From the NCBI RefSeq assembly GCF_011045115.1, contig NZ_JAAKZG010000006.1, forward strand, positions 1 through 64,000: a stretch of 64,000 bases of DNA, written 5' to 3'. A model generated the notes under the pieces. It was given only the letters and a program-made list of their open reading frames with translations. It ran no database searches and was not told where the DNA came from. A program made the translations under genes and the position numbers. Positions 9,271 through 17,594 of this stretch are shown here, piece by piece. Within the stretch, counting starts at the first letter, position 1; each line of letters opens with the position of its first letter. This DNA comes from Mesorhizobium zhangyense. Its GTDB lineage: Bacteria > Pseudomonadota > Alphaproteobacteria > Rhizobiales > Rhizobiaceae.

Positions 9271-10842
9271 TCATTTGTAAATGTAGCCGACGACGCCGTG
9301 ATAGCGGCCGTTCGGTCTGGTGGTCTGCATGGTGCCGTACACACGATTGACCTTGCCGAGGAACATCCCGGCGCCGTCGCTGGCGGCATTGAAATTGTCA
9401 TCCGGCTTGGCCAGCGCATTGCGGGCGACCGGCTTGGAAAGATAGGGCGTGATGATGATGACGAGTTCGGTCTCGTTGCGCACGAAATCCCGGCTGCGGA
9501 ACAAGGTGCCGAGCACCGGGATCTTGGACAGGCCAGGCAGCCCGTTTACCGCCTGGCGAATGTCGTCGCGGACCAGGCCGGCGATCATCATCGATCCGCC
9601 GGAAGGCAGTTCGACCGTGGTGTCGGCAAGGCGCTTGCGGATGGACAGCAAGTTGGTCCCCACCTGACTTCCGGAGCCCCTAAGTTGGGTAGAACCCTCA
9701 TTGGTCGGTTCGGAAACCGAGGTCCTAACCTTTAGGCTGATGCGGCCTGGCGAAAGCACCACAGGCTGAAATTCGAGCCCGATGCCATATTCCAGCTTTT
9801 CGACCTCATAGACAGTCGCGCCGTTCTTGTTGTCGTCTGAAACAGCGTTCGTGACACCAGTAACCAGATTGAATTCACCACCGACCTTGAAAGTTGCCTT
9901 TTCACCCGAGACGGCAGTTAGCGTCGGCTCGGCGAGCGTCTTCATCACGCCCGACTGCTCCATCGCATTGATGTAAGCATCGAGCATCGAGCCACCGACC
10001 GAAAATCCACCTTGTGAGAGCGGCTTCCCCAACCCGAATGCGTTCTCGCTGACGGCTCCCCAGCTAATGCCATTGCTGTCGCCGCCGGCGATCATGTTAA
10101 CACCGAGCTGCTTCATGACGTTGCGGCTGACTTCGGCCACCGTCACCTTCAGCGTGACCTGATCCTCGCCGATGATCTGGAGGAGGTTGACGATCTTGCT
10201 GACGCGGCGTTCGGAGTCCGGATTGTTGATGTCGACGCCGCCGTAGGTGGAGCCGCCAGTCGCGGTCTGCGCATATTGGCCGGTCGTGGCTTCACCGCCC
10301 GAGACGAAAATCCCGGCAAGCTCGGCCGCGCGTTTTGCGTCCAGCGGCGTTTCGACGGTGCCGGTGAGGACGACGTTGTCGTTTATGAGCTCGACCTTGA
10401 TCTCGGAGCCGGGAATGAAGCGCTTGATGTAATCTTCGAGACCGGCAACGTCGCGCTCGACTGCAAGCTCCAGGCTGACGATCTGTTCGCCGTTCGCGCC
10501 GAAGACGAAGATGTTGGTTTCGCCGACCGCCTTACCGAAGAGATAGATGCGGCGCGCGGTGCGGGTGACGGCATCGGCGACCGCCGGGTTCGCGACGAGA
10601 ATATCGTAGGCGTCGGCAGGCAGGTCGATGACGATGGATTTGTTAAGGCCGAGCTTGACGCGCTGGTTATCGCGCGTGGAAGACCCGACCTGCGCCTGAC
10701 CCGCGGCCTGGGCTTTGATGGGGCCTTCCAGGCCCGCAGTCCCAAACAGCATCGCAAAGCTCGTAGCCAGCGTGACCGCGTGCCTCAAAGCACGGTAACG
10801 GCCACGCGTTCCAATGACTGGATTCGACTTGTTCGAGCTCAT
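9271..10842 (-). CDS. cpaC: Tad pilus outer-membrane secretin CpaC (RcpA)
   Basis: 523 aa. A signal peptide (about residues 1-47) is followed by a pilus-secretin N-terminal domain (about 58-130, with IVIDLPADAYDILVANPAVA), a BON-like segment (about 130-195) and the secretin beta-domain (about 250-460). The latter includes TLAEPTLTAVSGEKATFKVG and MMIAGLVRDDIRQAVNGLPG. It forms the outer-membrane pore for Flp pili. Its ATG overlaps the stop of cpaB (ATGA), implying coupled translation. A separate small protein encoded at 13028-13462 repeats only the N-terminal domain. Confidence 0.95.
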   Translation of the reverse strand: MSSNKSNPVIGTRGRYRALRHAVTLATSFAMLFGTAGLEGPIKAQAAGQAQVGSSTRDNQRVKLGLNKSIVIDLPADAYDILVANPAVADAVTRTARRIYLFGKAVGETNIFVFGANGEQIVSLELAVERDVAGLEDYIKRFIPGSEIKVELINDNVVLTGTVETPLDAKRAAELAGIFVSGGEATTGQYAQTATGGSTYGGVDINNPDSERRVSKIVNLLQIIGEDQVTLKVTVAEVSRNVMKQLGVNMIAGGDSNGISWGAVSENAFGLGKPLSQGGFSVGGSMLDAYINAMEQSGVMKTLAEPTLTAVSGEKATFKVGGEFNLVTGVTNAVSDDNKNGATVYEVEKLEYGIGLEFQPVVLSPGRISLKVRTSVSEPTNEGSTQLRGSGSQVGTNLLSIRKRLADTTVELPSGGSMMIAGLVRDDIRQAVNGLPGLSKIPVLGTLFRSRDFVRNETELVIIITPYLSKPVARNALAKPDDNFNAASDGAGMFLGKVNRVYGTMQTTRPNGRYHGVVGYIYK

Positions 10843-11651
10843 TTCCTGGCTCCCACTTCGGTCACTTCGCCCGACTTGATCAGGCGTATGGTGCCGCGCC
10901 GACCATTTCCCGTAACGAGGTAGTCGGCCTCGTCGCCCGCTTTTTCCTGCGCGTCGGCAACCGAGCGCAGGGAAAGGGTCAACCTATCCGCCATCTGCTG
11001 GGCGACCGTTATGATCTCGGCCTGCTGCGGGGTCAGTTCGAGCGTTGCGGTCTCGCCGACCTTCACGCGCCGGCCTTCCTCGTCTTCCTGAATCGCCTGG
11101 TCGATCGCCAGAATCTTGATATTCCTCAGGATGGTCTCGGTGATGAAGCCGGAGCCGGAATTGCTGGCGTCGGCGCGGCGCGTCATGATCACGTCGACGA
11201 AATCGTTGGGCAGAATGAAGCCGCCGGCCGAAGTGTCGGCTGCGATGCGTGTGGCGATGGCGCGGGTTCCGGATGGCAGGATCGAGGACATGAAGCTCTG
11301 GCCTTCGCCAACCAGCTTGGAGCGCCGCAGCGGCTCGCCGCCATACATGGCGACCCGCGCCAGAGACGTCTTCAGCTTGTCGATAGCCTCAGGATCGGCT
11401 GCGCGTGTCACGAAACTGGCATTGACGTTGTCGGCCGGCCAGGATTGCCAGGAAAGACGATCGCCCACCGCTTCGCCCATCGGCACATCGCCGGACAGGA
11501 CCAGCACGTCGGCAAGCTGGATCGCAGGCTGCTGCGGGCCGGAATCGATCACGATTTCCTGGGGTGCCGTCGCCATATTCTTGGCAACGTAACCCGCTCC
11601 GCCTGCAGCGGCGACCGCTACGCTCAATATAATCAGTCTGGATGCAACCAT
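10839..11651 (-). CDS. cpaB: Flp pilus assembly protein CpaB (RcpC)
   Basis: 270 aa. An N-terminal membrane or signal segment (residues 4-20, RLIILSVAVAAAGGAGYV) precedes an SAF-like domain (about 40-105) and an RcpC domain carrying DFVDVIMTRRAD. The family is periplasmic and associates with the secretin. ATG at 11651 gives the usual CpaB beginning and has GAGG about 10 bases upstream; a TTG eight codons earlier keeps the frame open but is less likely. First gene of the cpaB-to-tadC run; the 190-bp AT-rich gap upstream is the probable promoter region. Confidence 0.9.
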   Translation of the reverse strand: MVASRLIILSVAVAAAGGAGYVAKNMATAPQEIVIDSGPQQPAIQLADVLVLSGDVPMGEAVGDRLSWQSWPADNVNASFVTRAADPEAIDKLKTSLARVAMYGGEPLRRSKLVGEGQSFMSSILPSGTRAIATRIAADTSAGGFILPNDFVDVIMTRRADASNSGSGFITETILRNIKILAIDQAIQEDEEGRRVKVGETATLELTPQQAEIITVAQQMADRLTLSLRSVADAQEKAGDEADYLVTGNGRRGTIRLIKSGEVTEVGARK

Positions 11652-11784
11652 TCGTCCAAACCTCGCCCTTTGCAACCCTCATAGCCAAGGCGGAGATTGC
11701 ACAGCCAATCGTCAAATTAAGGTTAATGGATTGCTTATGGTCGTGATTAATTTAGTGTTTACGCAAGTAAGTGCGCTGAGCATA

Positions 11785-11819
11785 AAAACACCGCGCAACG
11801 GATTGTTTCGAGCCGTTGC
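11785..11819 (-). terminator. Terminator-like hairpin after cpaA
   Basis: A 7-bp perfect stem (GCAACGG at 11795-11801 with CCGTTGC at 11813-11819) lies downstream of cpaA on the minus strand. It is followed six bases later by five T's. The loop is 11 bases and the U-run is offset, so termination may be partial. It would separate pilA-cpaA transcription from the cpaB operon. Confidence 0.45.
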
Positions 11820-11844
11820 ACGCCAGACAGTAGCTGCAGGAAAT

Positions 11845-12366
11845 TTACTTTGCGGCGAGCTGCCCTAAGGCCCAGACCATGAGCGGCGAACCCGGATAGG
11901 CAATCAGCCCGCCAAGTCCAAGCGCAATGCCGTAGGGAACGCCGACCGACTTGTCGGCAAAGTTTCGCAGAAAGATGTTCCTGGAACTGAACAGAGCCAA
12001 TCCCGAGGCCCGGAAGCTCAGTATGGCGATCGTCAGCAAGCCGCCGAGAAACGCGGATATGACGAGATACTCGACAAGATGGGTGCTCAGGCCCATCCAC
12101 AATGCGGTCGCCGCCAGCAGTTTCGCGTCGCCGCCGCCCATCCCGCCGAGCGCAAACAATCCAAAGGTCACCAGCAAGACGATGCCGCCTGCGGCAAAGT
12201 GCAGGCCGTAGGCCGACCAGTCCATGCCGGTCAGCGGCGCCACGATTGCAAAGACGACCACCAGAACGATCGACACCGTGTTGGCGATGGTCATCGACAG
12301 CATGTCGGAGATTGCCGCGAAGAGCATGCAGAAAGGAAAGACGACGAAGATCAGAGCTTCAAGCAT
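11845..12366 (-). CDS. cpaA: Prepilin peptidase CpaA (TadV)
   Basis: 173 aa integral membrane aspartic protease (A24 family) that removes the leader from Flp pilin and pseudopilins. The two expected active-site aspartates are present: one in FAAISDMLSMTI near residue 20 and one in the GxGD-type motif GGGDAKLLAA. About five hydrophobic segments span the protein. ATG at 12366 gives the standard CpaA N terminus (MLEALIFVVFPFC). A TTG 18 codons upstream also keeps the frame open, but neither start has a strong ribosome site. Confidence 0.9.
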   Translation of the reverse strand: MLEALIFVVFPFCMLFAAISDMLSMTIANTVSIVLVVVFAIVAPLTGMDWSAYGLHFAAGGIVLLVTFGLFALGGMGGGDAKLLAATALWMGLSTHLVEYLVISAFLGGLLTIAILSFRASGLALFSSRNIFLRNFADKSVGVPYGIALGLGGLIAYPGSPLMVWALGQLAAK

Positions 12367-12450
12367 CGGCGCCACGCACGAAGTGAGTAAAACGGTCGAA
12401 ACTATCTTAAGCCGCTCCAATTAAGGATTGGTGAGTTGAGCATCCGACCG

Positions 12451-12480
12451 AAAACAAAAAGGCCGCCATTGCGGCGGCCC
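12451..12480 (-). terminator. Intrinsic terminator after pilA
   Basis: On the minus strand, stem GGCCGCC/GGCGGCC (12461-12467 with 12473-12479) with a 5-base loop is followed by TTTTTGTTTT. It lies 33 bases past the pilin stop. Such a terminator lets pilin be made in excess over cpaA and the machinery genes. Confidence 0.85.
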
Positions 12481-12512
12481 TTTCGTGCATTGAAATGCAG
12501 TCTTGATGCGGC

Positions 12513-12683
12513 TCAAGCGCCGTTCAGCGTCGACGCGATGCTGTTGAACTTGGCGCTGATGGTGTTGCCGAGTGCGCCAGCGCCGGCCATGATGGCGAGA
12601 GCGATAAGGGCGGCGATCAGACCGTATTCGATAGCGGTCGCGCCGGATTCGTCTTTTACGAAACGTGCAAAGATCTTGGACAT
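12513..12683 (-). CDS. pilA: Flp/Fap-type pilin
   Basis: 56-residue type IVb Flp prepilin. The short basic leader MSKIFARFVKDESG ends at the prepilin-peptidase site, with cleavage expected between Gly14 and Ala15. The mature protein starts ATAIEYGLIAALIALAI, with Glu and Tyr at mature positions 5 and 6 as in Flp pilins. The hydrophobic helix runs to about residue 40, then a short polar tail. The start is ATG at 12683 with AGGAG about 7 bases upstream. First gene of the minus-strand pilus cluster, with its own terminator. Confidence 0.95.
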   Translation of the reverse strand: MSKIFARFVKDESGATAIEYGLIAALIALAIMAGAGALGNTISAKFNSIASTLNGA

Positions 12684-13027
12684 ATGAGAGCTCCTACTCC
12701 ACGTGTTACAGCACTTCCGTCAATTTTTCTGGTGCATTGATCGGATGGTCACAATCTAGCGAGCAGCTCTTTCCATCGACTTAACAAACAGCCTTACCGA
12801 ATTCTTTCCAGCTTCAGACAAGTTGTGTGGTTAATCGCACGCTAAAGCTCAAAAGGCTAAAAAGCCGCGTAATCACCTGCATTTCGGGCGTCCGGGGAGT
12901 TTAAGAAGGTGTCAAGGCGGCGCCCGGCGCCCGGCGCCCGCAACGCAGGGCTTGTTGCAATCATTTAACCGTTGGTTCACCAATATCGTTCATTTTCCGT
13001 TGAAGACTTCATTCATCGGAGCGCCGC
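12684..13027 (+). other. Divergent intergenic region between pilA and the plus-strand tad genes
   Basis: About 340 bp without a gene. It must hold the promoters for pilA (leftward) and for the CpaC-N-domain gene (rightward), but I could not assign a confident -35/-10 pair to either. It contains a 7-bp tandem repeat (12919-12939). Confidence 0.6.
12919..12939 (+). repeat. Three tandem copies of GGCGCCC
   Basis: Three exact head-to-tail copies of the 7-mer GGCGCCC, each containing the palindrome GGCGCC, about 90 bp upstream of the 13028 gene. They could be a slippage-prone tract or a binding site; no function is known. Confidence 0.7.
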
Positions 13028-13462
13028 ATGGCCAGGTCGCAGTCATACATTTGTGTTGCCGGCGCTCTTGCCGGGCTGGTCGCTGCGGTTGCCCTTGCCA
13101 CGCCTGCACAGGCGGGCGCGGGCATAGAAGTCATCATGAACCAGGCGAAGATCGTCAAACTGTCCCGCCCGGCCGACACGATCGTCGTCGGCAACCCGGC
13201 GATTGCCGATGCGTCGGTTCAAGATTCGACGACCATCGTTCTCACCGGCAAAGGTTTCGGCGTCACCAATCTGGTCGTCCTCGACCAGCAGGGCAGCCCG
13301 ATCGTCGACGAACAGGTGATTGTCGGCCGCCACGACGCCTCCTCCGTGCGGATATACCGGCGTGCCGACGTACAGACCCTCTCCTGCACGCCTTACTGCG
13401 AGAGTTCCTACAAGAGCGAAGCCGAGCGGACATCTGAAGTGGAGATGAGTTCCGGCCAATAA
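13028..13462 (+). CDS. Stand-alone pilus-secretin N-terminal-domain protein
   Basis: 144 aa. A signal peptide (cleavage near residue 30, ATPAQAG) is followed by one pilus assembly N-terminal domain (about residues 33-115) resembling the N-terminal domain of CpaC. Compare ADTIVVGNPAIADASVQDST here with AYDILVANPAVADAVTRTAR in CpaC. The tail has a close cysteine pair (CTPYC) that could form a periplasmic disulfide. No secretin beta-domain follows. The start is ATG at 13028 with CGGAG 7 bases upstream. It precedes two TadE/F genes and probably helps the secretin, but its exact role is unknown. Confidence 0.8.
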   Translation: MARSQSYICVAGALAGLVAAVALATPAQAGAGIEVIMNQAKIVKLSRPADTIVVGNPAIADASVQDSTTIVLTGKGFGVTNLVVLDQQGSPIVDEQVIVGRHDASSVRIYRRADVQTLSCTPYCESSYKSEAERTSEVEMSSGQ

Positions 13463-13623
13463 GGCCTGACCTCTTCTTCAATTTCATTTCGGACATTGCA
13501 GCGACCGCATGGTTGCTGCCCGGTAAACAAACCCCCGCGAAATTTATTCGTCATCCAAACCGGGCCTCAACGGATTTGCGTTAGGGTCTTCCGATAGCAG
13601 ACGGGAATCGGCGGGGAACGGGC

Positions 13624-14232
13624 ATGAAAGACAACTCCGAAGCGGGGAACGGCCCAGATCGTGCCAGACGTCGCGGCGTCTTTGCGCGGTTCGGCCGCGA
13701 TCGGAGCGGCGCGACCGCAATCGAATTCGCGATGCTCGTCATCCCCTTTTCATTGCTGATCTTCGCCATATTGGAGAGCTGCATTTCCTTTGCGGCCCAG
13801 CAGGTCATTTCCAACGCCACGGACGATGTCGCACGGCAATTGCGCACCGGCCAGATCAGGCCGGGCAGCGGTGCGGACAAGCTGGATGAAGACAAGCTCA
13901 AGACGTTGATCTGCGACCGCATCAAGATCATGGTCAGCAAGGGATGTGCCGGCAACCTGCTCGTCGACCTGCGCAAATACGACACCTTTGCTGACGCCGC
14001 CGCCGCCGGTTTCAAAATCGTCAACGGAGAAATCGTTCTGACGAAAGACGGAGTGGCTGGTCCGGTACCCTCGGTGGAGCCGGGCGCTTCGAAAACCAAG
14101 AACATGCTGCGCGTCTTCTACAAATGGCCGGTCATTACGGATTTCCTGCGGGCTTCGATGTCCAATCTCAGCGACGGCAAGACGCTGCAGTTTGCCACCG
14201 TGACCTGGCAGAATGAGCCTTTCAACGACTGA
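13624..14232 (+). CDS. TadE/TadF-family pseudopilin
   Basis: 202 aa. A basic N terminus (RRRGVFARFGRDRSG) leads into a prepilin-like hydrophobic helix, ATAIEFAMLVIPFSLLIFAI (about residues 30-50), resembling the Flp processing site with Glu at mature position 5. The remainder is a periplasmic domain with two cysteines (LICDRIK, KGCAGN). TadE/F proteins are minor pseudopilins cleaved by the prepilin peptidase and needed for Flp pili. ATG at 13624 follows GGGG. Its end lies 46 bp before the chosen start of the next TadE/F gene. Confidence 0.87.
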   Translation: MKDNSEAGNGPDRARRRGVFARFGRDRSGATAIEFAMLVIPFSLLIFAILESCISFAAQQVISNATDDVARQLRTGQIRPGSGADKLDEDKLKTLICDRIKIMVSKGCAGNLLVDLRKYDTFADAAAAGFKIVNGEIVLTKDGVAGPVPSVEPGASKTKNMLRVFYKWPVITDFLRASMSNLSDGKTLQFATVTWQNEPFND

Positions 14233-14278
14233 GCGCGAGATGGCGGGAAACGGTTCCAGTCAAATGAAGGGGCAAGGA

Positions 14279-14911
14279 ATGCTTATGGGTGCGGGGGCAC
14301 ATTCGGTACTGGCGCGGCTTTGTCGCAAGGCGGCGGGCCTTTATGCCGACCGGCGGGGGCTGGCCGCGGTCGAGTTCGCGCTCATCGCGCCGTTGCTGCT
14401 GTCCATGTATTTCGTGACCATGGAAGTATCGCAAGGCATCGAGGCCAACAAGAAGATCGGGCGCATCGGCAGCATGGTCGCCGATCTCGTCACGCAGCAG
14501 ACTTCAGTGACAAAATCCGCGTTGGAATCGATCATGCAGATCGGTCAGTCGAGCATCCAGCCTTACAACCGCTCGAAGCCGACGATTATCGTGACCGCGA
14601 TCGAAATCACGGACGAGGACTCGCCGAAGGTGCAGGTCGCGTGGTCGCGGCAGATGATCGACGGGGCCTTTTCCGAGCCATACCCGCCCAAGCCGACGAA
14701 GCAAGAGACCACGGTTCCGACTGAGCTCAAGATCAGGAACACATTCCTGATTCGAGTCGAAAGCGACCTCGCCTATCTACCGCTCATCGCCTGGACAGCA
14801 GCGCAAAAGCCGGTGCTTGGCCTTGCCGCTGCCTTCGACGGCATTTCGATGAGCGAAACCTACTATCTGCGGCCGCGCATAACCAAGACCATCACCTGCA
14901 CCGACTGCTGA
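14279..14911 (+). CDS. TadE/TadF-family pseudopilin
   Basis: About 210 aa. The leader ends in DRRGLAAVEFAL, followed by a hydrophobic helix (IAPLLLSMYFVTM) and then an extracytoplasmic domain. It ends with a CTDC pair. ATG at 14279 is preferred because AAGGGG lies 6 bases upstream; ATG at 14285 has AAGGA 6 bases upstream and is equally plausible. The open frame extends to 14213, overlapping the previous gene, without a good ribosome site there. No TadG gene follows, so that component must be elsewhere if present. Confidence 0.87.
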   Translation: MLMGAGAHSVLARLCRKAAGLYADRRGLAAVEFALIAPLLLSMYFVTMEVSQGIEANKKIGRIGSMVADLVTQQTSVTKSALESIMQIGQSSIQPYNRSKPTIIVTAIEITDEDSPKVQVAWSRQMIDGAFSEPYPPKPTKQETTVPTELKIRNTFLIRVESDLAYLPLIAWTAAQKPVLGLAAAFDGISMSETYYLRPRITKTITCTDC

Positions 14912-14921
14912 TCCGCGGGCA

Positions 14922-14940
14922 CGTGGGTCTTTATCCCACG
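14922..14940 (+). repeat. Short hairpin after the TadE/F genes
   Basis: CGTGGG (14922-14927) pairs with CCCACG (14935-14940) around a 7-base loop, 11 bp after the preceding stop. No U-run follows, so it is a weak terminator candidate only. Confidence 0.35.
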
Positions 14941-15021
14941 ATAAAACGCCTTGGTGTTTCCGAATTGCCAATGCACAAGAGCGCCCCTATGTCTTGCGGG
15001 TAACCTCGGTGATCGCACAAC

Positions 15022-15912
15022 ATGCCTGAACTGCCCGAAGTAGAAACAGTCCGGCGCGGCCTGCAGCCGGTTCTGGAAGGCGCGCGTATCGTCAGCGTAG
15101 AGATGCGGCGTCCGAACCTGCGCTACCCATTCCCCGAACGCTTCGTCGAACGGCTGGAAGGCCGGACGGTAACCGCGCTTGGCCGGCGGGCGAAATACCT
15201 GACTGCCCATATCGAAGACGGACCTGTCCTCATCTGTCATCTCGGCATGTCCGGTTCGTTCCGGATCGAGACCGATGGCGATCCCGATACGCCCGGCGTC
15301 TTCCATCACGAGCGCTCCAAGGCTTCCGCGCACGATCATGTCGTCTTCAACCTGACCACGCCGAAAGGCGACCCGGCCCGCATCGTCTTCAACGATCCGC
15401 GGCGTTTCGGCTTCATGCTTTTTGCCGAAGGCCTGGCCGAAGACCATCCGATGCTGGCCGGCCTCGGCGTAGAGCCTACCGGCAACGCGCTCGACGGCAA
15501 GCTGCTTGCCGATCTGTTTAGGGACAAGAAGACGCCGCTGAAGGCGGCGCTTCTAGACCAGCGTCTTATCGCCGGGCTCGGCAACATCTACGTCTCGGAA
15601 GCGCTGTGGCGCGCCGGCTTGTCCCCCCTGAGGGCTGCCGGGACAATTGCCGTGCGTGGCAAGAAAGCCGCCGAGGCAAGCGAAAAGCTGGCTGTGGCAA
15701 TCCGTTCGGTGATCGCCGATGCGATTGCGGCAGGCGGTTCCTCGCTTCGCGACTATGTCCACACCGATGGATCGCTCGGCTATTTCCAGCATTCCTTTTC
15801 GGTCTATGACCGCGAGGGTGTCGCCTGCCCGACGCCTGGATGTGCCGGACATATCGAACGGGTTGTGCAGAGCGGCAGGTCCACCTTCTATTGCTCCTCC
15901 TGCCAGCGGTAG
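15022..15912 (+). CDS. mutM: Formamidopyrimidine-DNA glycosylase (Fpg/MutM)
   Basis: 296 aa base-excision repair enzyme that removes 8-oxoguanine and ring-opened purines and nicks the abasic site. The N terminus [14 protein letters not shown] supplies the catalytic Pro2 and Glu3 after Met removal. The H2TH region carries [19 protein letters not shown], and the C terminus has the zinc finger with CPTPGC and CSSC pairs. Length is slightly above E. coli MutM (269), as is common in alphaproteobacteria. ATG at 15022. Confidence 0.97.
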   Translation: MPELPEVETVRRGLQPVLEGARIVSVEMRRPNLRYPFPERFVERLEGRTVTALGRRAKYLTAHIEDGPVLICHLGMSGSFRIETDGDPDTPGVFHHERSKASAHDHVVFNLTTPKGDPARIVFNDPRRFGFMLFAEGLAEDHPMLAGLGVEPTGNALDGKLLADLFRDKKTPLKAALLDQRLIAGLGNIYVSEALWRAGLSPLRAAGTIAVRGKKAAEASEKLAVAIRSVIADAIAAGGSSLRDYVHTDGSLGYFQHSFSVYDREGVACPTPGCAGHIERVVQSGRSTFYCSSCQR

Positions 15913-15966
15913 GTAAATCGATAGAAAGCCGTCTCGGCTATCCGGAAAACAGGAGGACTTCGCCAG

Positions 15967-16740
15967 ATGGCTTATGAAACGATCGTCGTCGAAACACGCG
16001 GCAAGGTCGGCCTTATCACACTGAACAGGCCCAAGGCGTTGAACGCGCTGAACACGCAGGTGCTGACCGAGTTGCTCGCGGCAAGCCAGGCATTCGAGGA
16101 AAACCCCAGGATCGGCGCCATCGTCGTCACCGGTTCGGAAAAGGCCTTCGCCGCCGGCGCCGACATCAAGGAGATGCAGTCCAAAAGCTACATCGACGCC
16201 TATATGGAAGACTTCTTCTCCGGCTGGGAGGCCTTCACCCGCATCCGCAAGCCGGTCATTGCCGCGGTGTCGGGCTACGCTCTGGGCGGTGGCTGCGAAC
16301 TTGCGATGATGTGCGACTTCATCATTGCCGGCGACAATGCGAAATTCGGCCAGCCCGAGATCACGCTCGGCGTCATGCCGGGCATGGGCGGTTCGCAGCG
16401 GCTGACGCGTTTCGTCGGCAAATCCAAGGCGATGGACATGTGCCTTACCGGCCGCATGATGGACGCGGCCGAGGCCGAGCGCTCGGGCCTCGTATCGCGG
16501 GTGGTGCCGGCAGGAGAGCTTCTGGAAGAGGCGCTGAAGGCAGCAACGAAGGTTGCGGATTTCTCGCTGCCGGCCGTCATGATGGCCAAGGAGGCCGTCA
16601 ATCGTTCTTATGAGACGACGCTGTCGGAAGGCCTTCGTTTCGAGCGCCGGCTGTTCCATTCGATGTTCGCGCTCGACGATCAGAAGGAAGGCATGGCGGC
16701 CTTCGCTGAAAAGCGCACGGCTAACTTCAAGAACCGTTGA
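15967..16740 (+). CDS. Enoyl-CoA hydratase
   Basis: 257 aa crotonase-fold enzyme that hydrates trans-2-enoyl-CoA in fatty-acid beta-oxidation. Visible are AAGADIKEM (oxyanion-hole strand), the glycine-rich [17 protein letters not shown] with the first catalytic Glu position, and [19 protein letters not shown] with the second. The start has AGGAGG 9 bases upstream. It sits between mutM and rpsT, an arrangement common near dnaA in Rhizobiales. Substrate chain length cannot be inferred. Confidence 0.92.
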   Translation: MAYETIVVETRGKVGLITLNRPKALNALNTQVLTELLAASQAFEENPRIGAIVVTGSEKAFAAGADIKEMQSKSYIDAYMEDFFSGWEAFTRIRKPVIAAVSGYALGGGCELAMMCDFIIAGDNAKFGQPEITLGVMPGMGGSQRLTRFVGKSKAMDMCLTGRMMDAAEAERSGLVSRVVPAGELLEEALKAATKVADFSLPAVMMAKEAVNRSYETTLSEGLRFERRLFHSMFALDDQKEGMAAFAEKRTANFKNR

Positions 16741-16783
16741 GCGAGTGCGTTTGGCGATGCGTAAAATCGGAGTCGAAACTGCG

Positions 16784-16812
16784 TTGACGGAAACGAAAAG
16801 CTGCACTATAAG
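16784..16812 (+). promoter_or_regulatory. Sigma-70-type promoter of rpsT
   Basis: The -35 box is TTGACG (16784-16789) and the -10 box is TATAAG (16807-16812), with a 17-bp spacer, a near-consensus housekeeping promoter. Transcription would begin at about 16818-16820, only a few bases before the hairpin at 16826. Confidence 0.75.
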
Positions 16813-16825
16813 CCCCACCAACCGA

Positions 16826-16855
16826 GGCAGCCTTGTGGCTGCCCGATTGTTTTTT
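16826..16855 (+). terminator. Intrinsic-terminator-like hairpin in the rpsT leader
   Basis: A perfect 7-bp stem GGCAGCC/GGCTGCC (16826-16832 with 16837-16843), a TTGT loop, then CGATTG and six T's (to 16855). It lies between the predicted rpsT start point and the rpsT ATG at 16909. It is therefore either an attenuator or a terminator that yields a very short RNA. Confidence 0.7.
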
Positions 16856-16908
16856 GCGCCGTGAGCATATCCTTCAGGCGCTTTCACTGAGACACGAGAG
16901 AGGCATCC

Positions 16909-17175
16909 ATGGCCAATACATCCTCGGCCAAGAAGGCAACGCGCAAGATCGCTCGTCGCGCCGCGGTCAACAAGAACCGCCGGTCGCGTGTTCGCACCTA
17001 CGTCCGCAAGGTCGAAGAGGCACTGGCCGCCGGCGACAAGACGGCAGCCGAAGCCGCCTTCCTGGCCGCACAGCCCGAGCTGATGCGCGCCGCCACCAAG
17101 GGCGTCCTGCACAAGAATACCGCATCGCGGAAAGTTTCCCGCCTTGCACAGCGGCTGAAGACGCTTTCTGCCTAA
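16909..17175 (+). CDS. rpsT: 30S ribosomal protein S20
   Basis: 88 aa, very basic, binds 16S rRNA early in 30S assembly. It begins [20 protein letters not shown] and ends [19 protein letters not shown], both family hallmarks; the length is typical. ATG at 16909 follows GAGAGAGG. It has its own promoter, a hairpin-bearing leader and an intrinsic terminator. As in other Rhizobiales it precedes dnaA. Confidence 0.97.
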   Translation: MANTSSAKKATRKIARRAAVNKNRRSRVRTYVRKVEEALAAGDKTAAEAAFLAAQPELMRAATKGVLHKNTASRKVSRLAQRLKTLSA

Positions 17176-17201
17176 CAGCCATTGTTAGCACCGAATATCG
17201 A

Positions 17202-17228
17202 AACCCGGCCTAACCCGCCGGGTTTTTT
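17202..17228 (+). terminator. Intrinsic terminator of rpsT
   Basis: An 8-bp perfect stem AACCCGGC/GCCGGGTT (17202-17209 with 17217-17224) runs directly into TTTTTT. It lies 27 bp after the rpsT stop. Confidence 0.9.
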
Positions 17229-17461
17229 CGTTTGCCGAACAAAGGTTTGGAAAATCCGTTCGGCACTGCCCCAGGGTAAGCTTTGGCAGGACGGAAATAC
17301 TTTGCCGGCATATGCGCCTTTTCTTATGTTCAGGATCGGTGTTAGCACCCGCAACAAAATATGCCTTGTCACAAATTAGTGTTTTTTATCATACACTTAC
17401 AGATGGTCATCCACAGCTTGTTCATTAGGGTGATGGGTGCCGGTGAACAATTAGCTGTCAA

Positions 17462-17485
17462 GGGAAATATTTAAAATAATTTCCC
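17462..17485 (+). repeat. AT-rich palindrome upstream of dnaA
   Basis: GGGAAAT (17462-17468) and ATTTCCC (17479-17485) flank a 10-bp all-A/T centre. It lies 47 bp after the best DnaA-box-like sequence, so it is a candidate DNA-unwinding element or a protein-binding palindrome. Confidence 0.5.
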
Positions 17486-17523
17486 AACAAGCGCCTGATT
17501 TCCCATTCGTCGGAAAAGGGATT

Positions 17524-17594
17524 GAATCGAAAGACTTTTGTCGATTCTCCCCCGTGAGCGGGGATGTGAGTCAAGCGTTTCCCTGAGCAGATTC
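17524..17594 (+). promoter_or_regulatory. Cluster of three GANTC (CcrM) methylation sites
   Basis: GAATC at 17524, GATTC at 17543 and GATTC at 17590 fall within 71 bp; the first two lie in the arms of a 7-bp hairpin (GAATCGA/TCGATTC). GANTC is the target of the alphaproteobacterial cell-cycle methylase CcrM, and such sites affect dnaA expression in Caulobacter. Function here is inferred. Confidence 0.5.

Noticed and set aside
15553-17112. A 519-codon minus-strand open frame over mutM, the enoyl-CoA hydratase and rpsT
   Set aside because: Runs antisense through three well-supported genes and the rpsT promoter; low-complexity composition.
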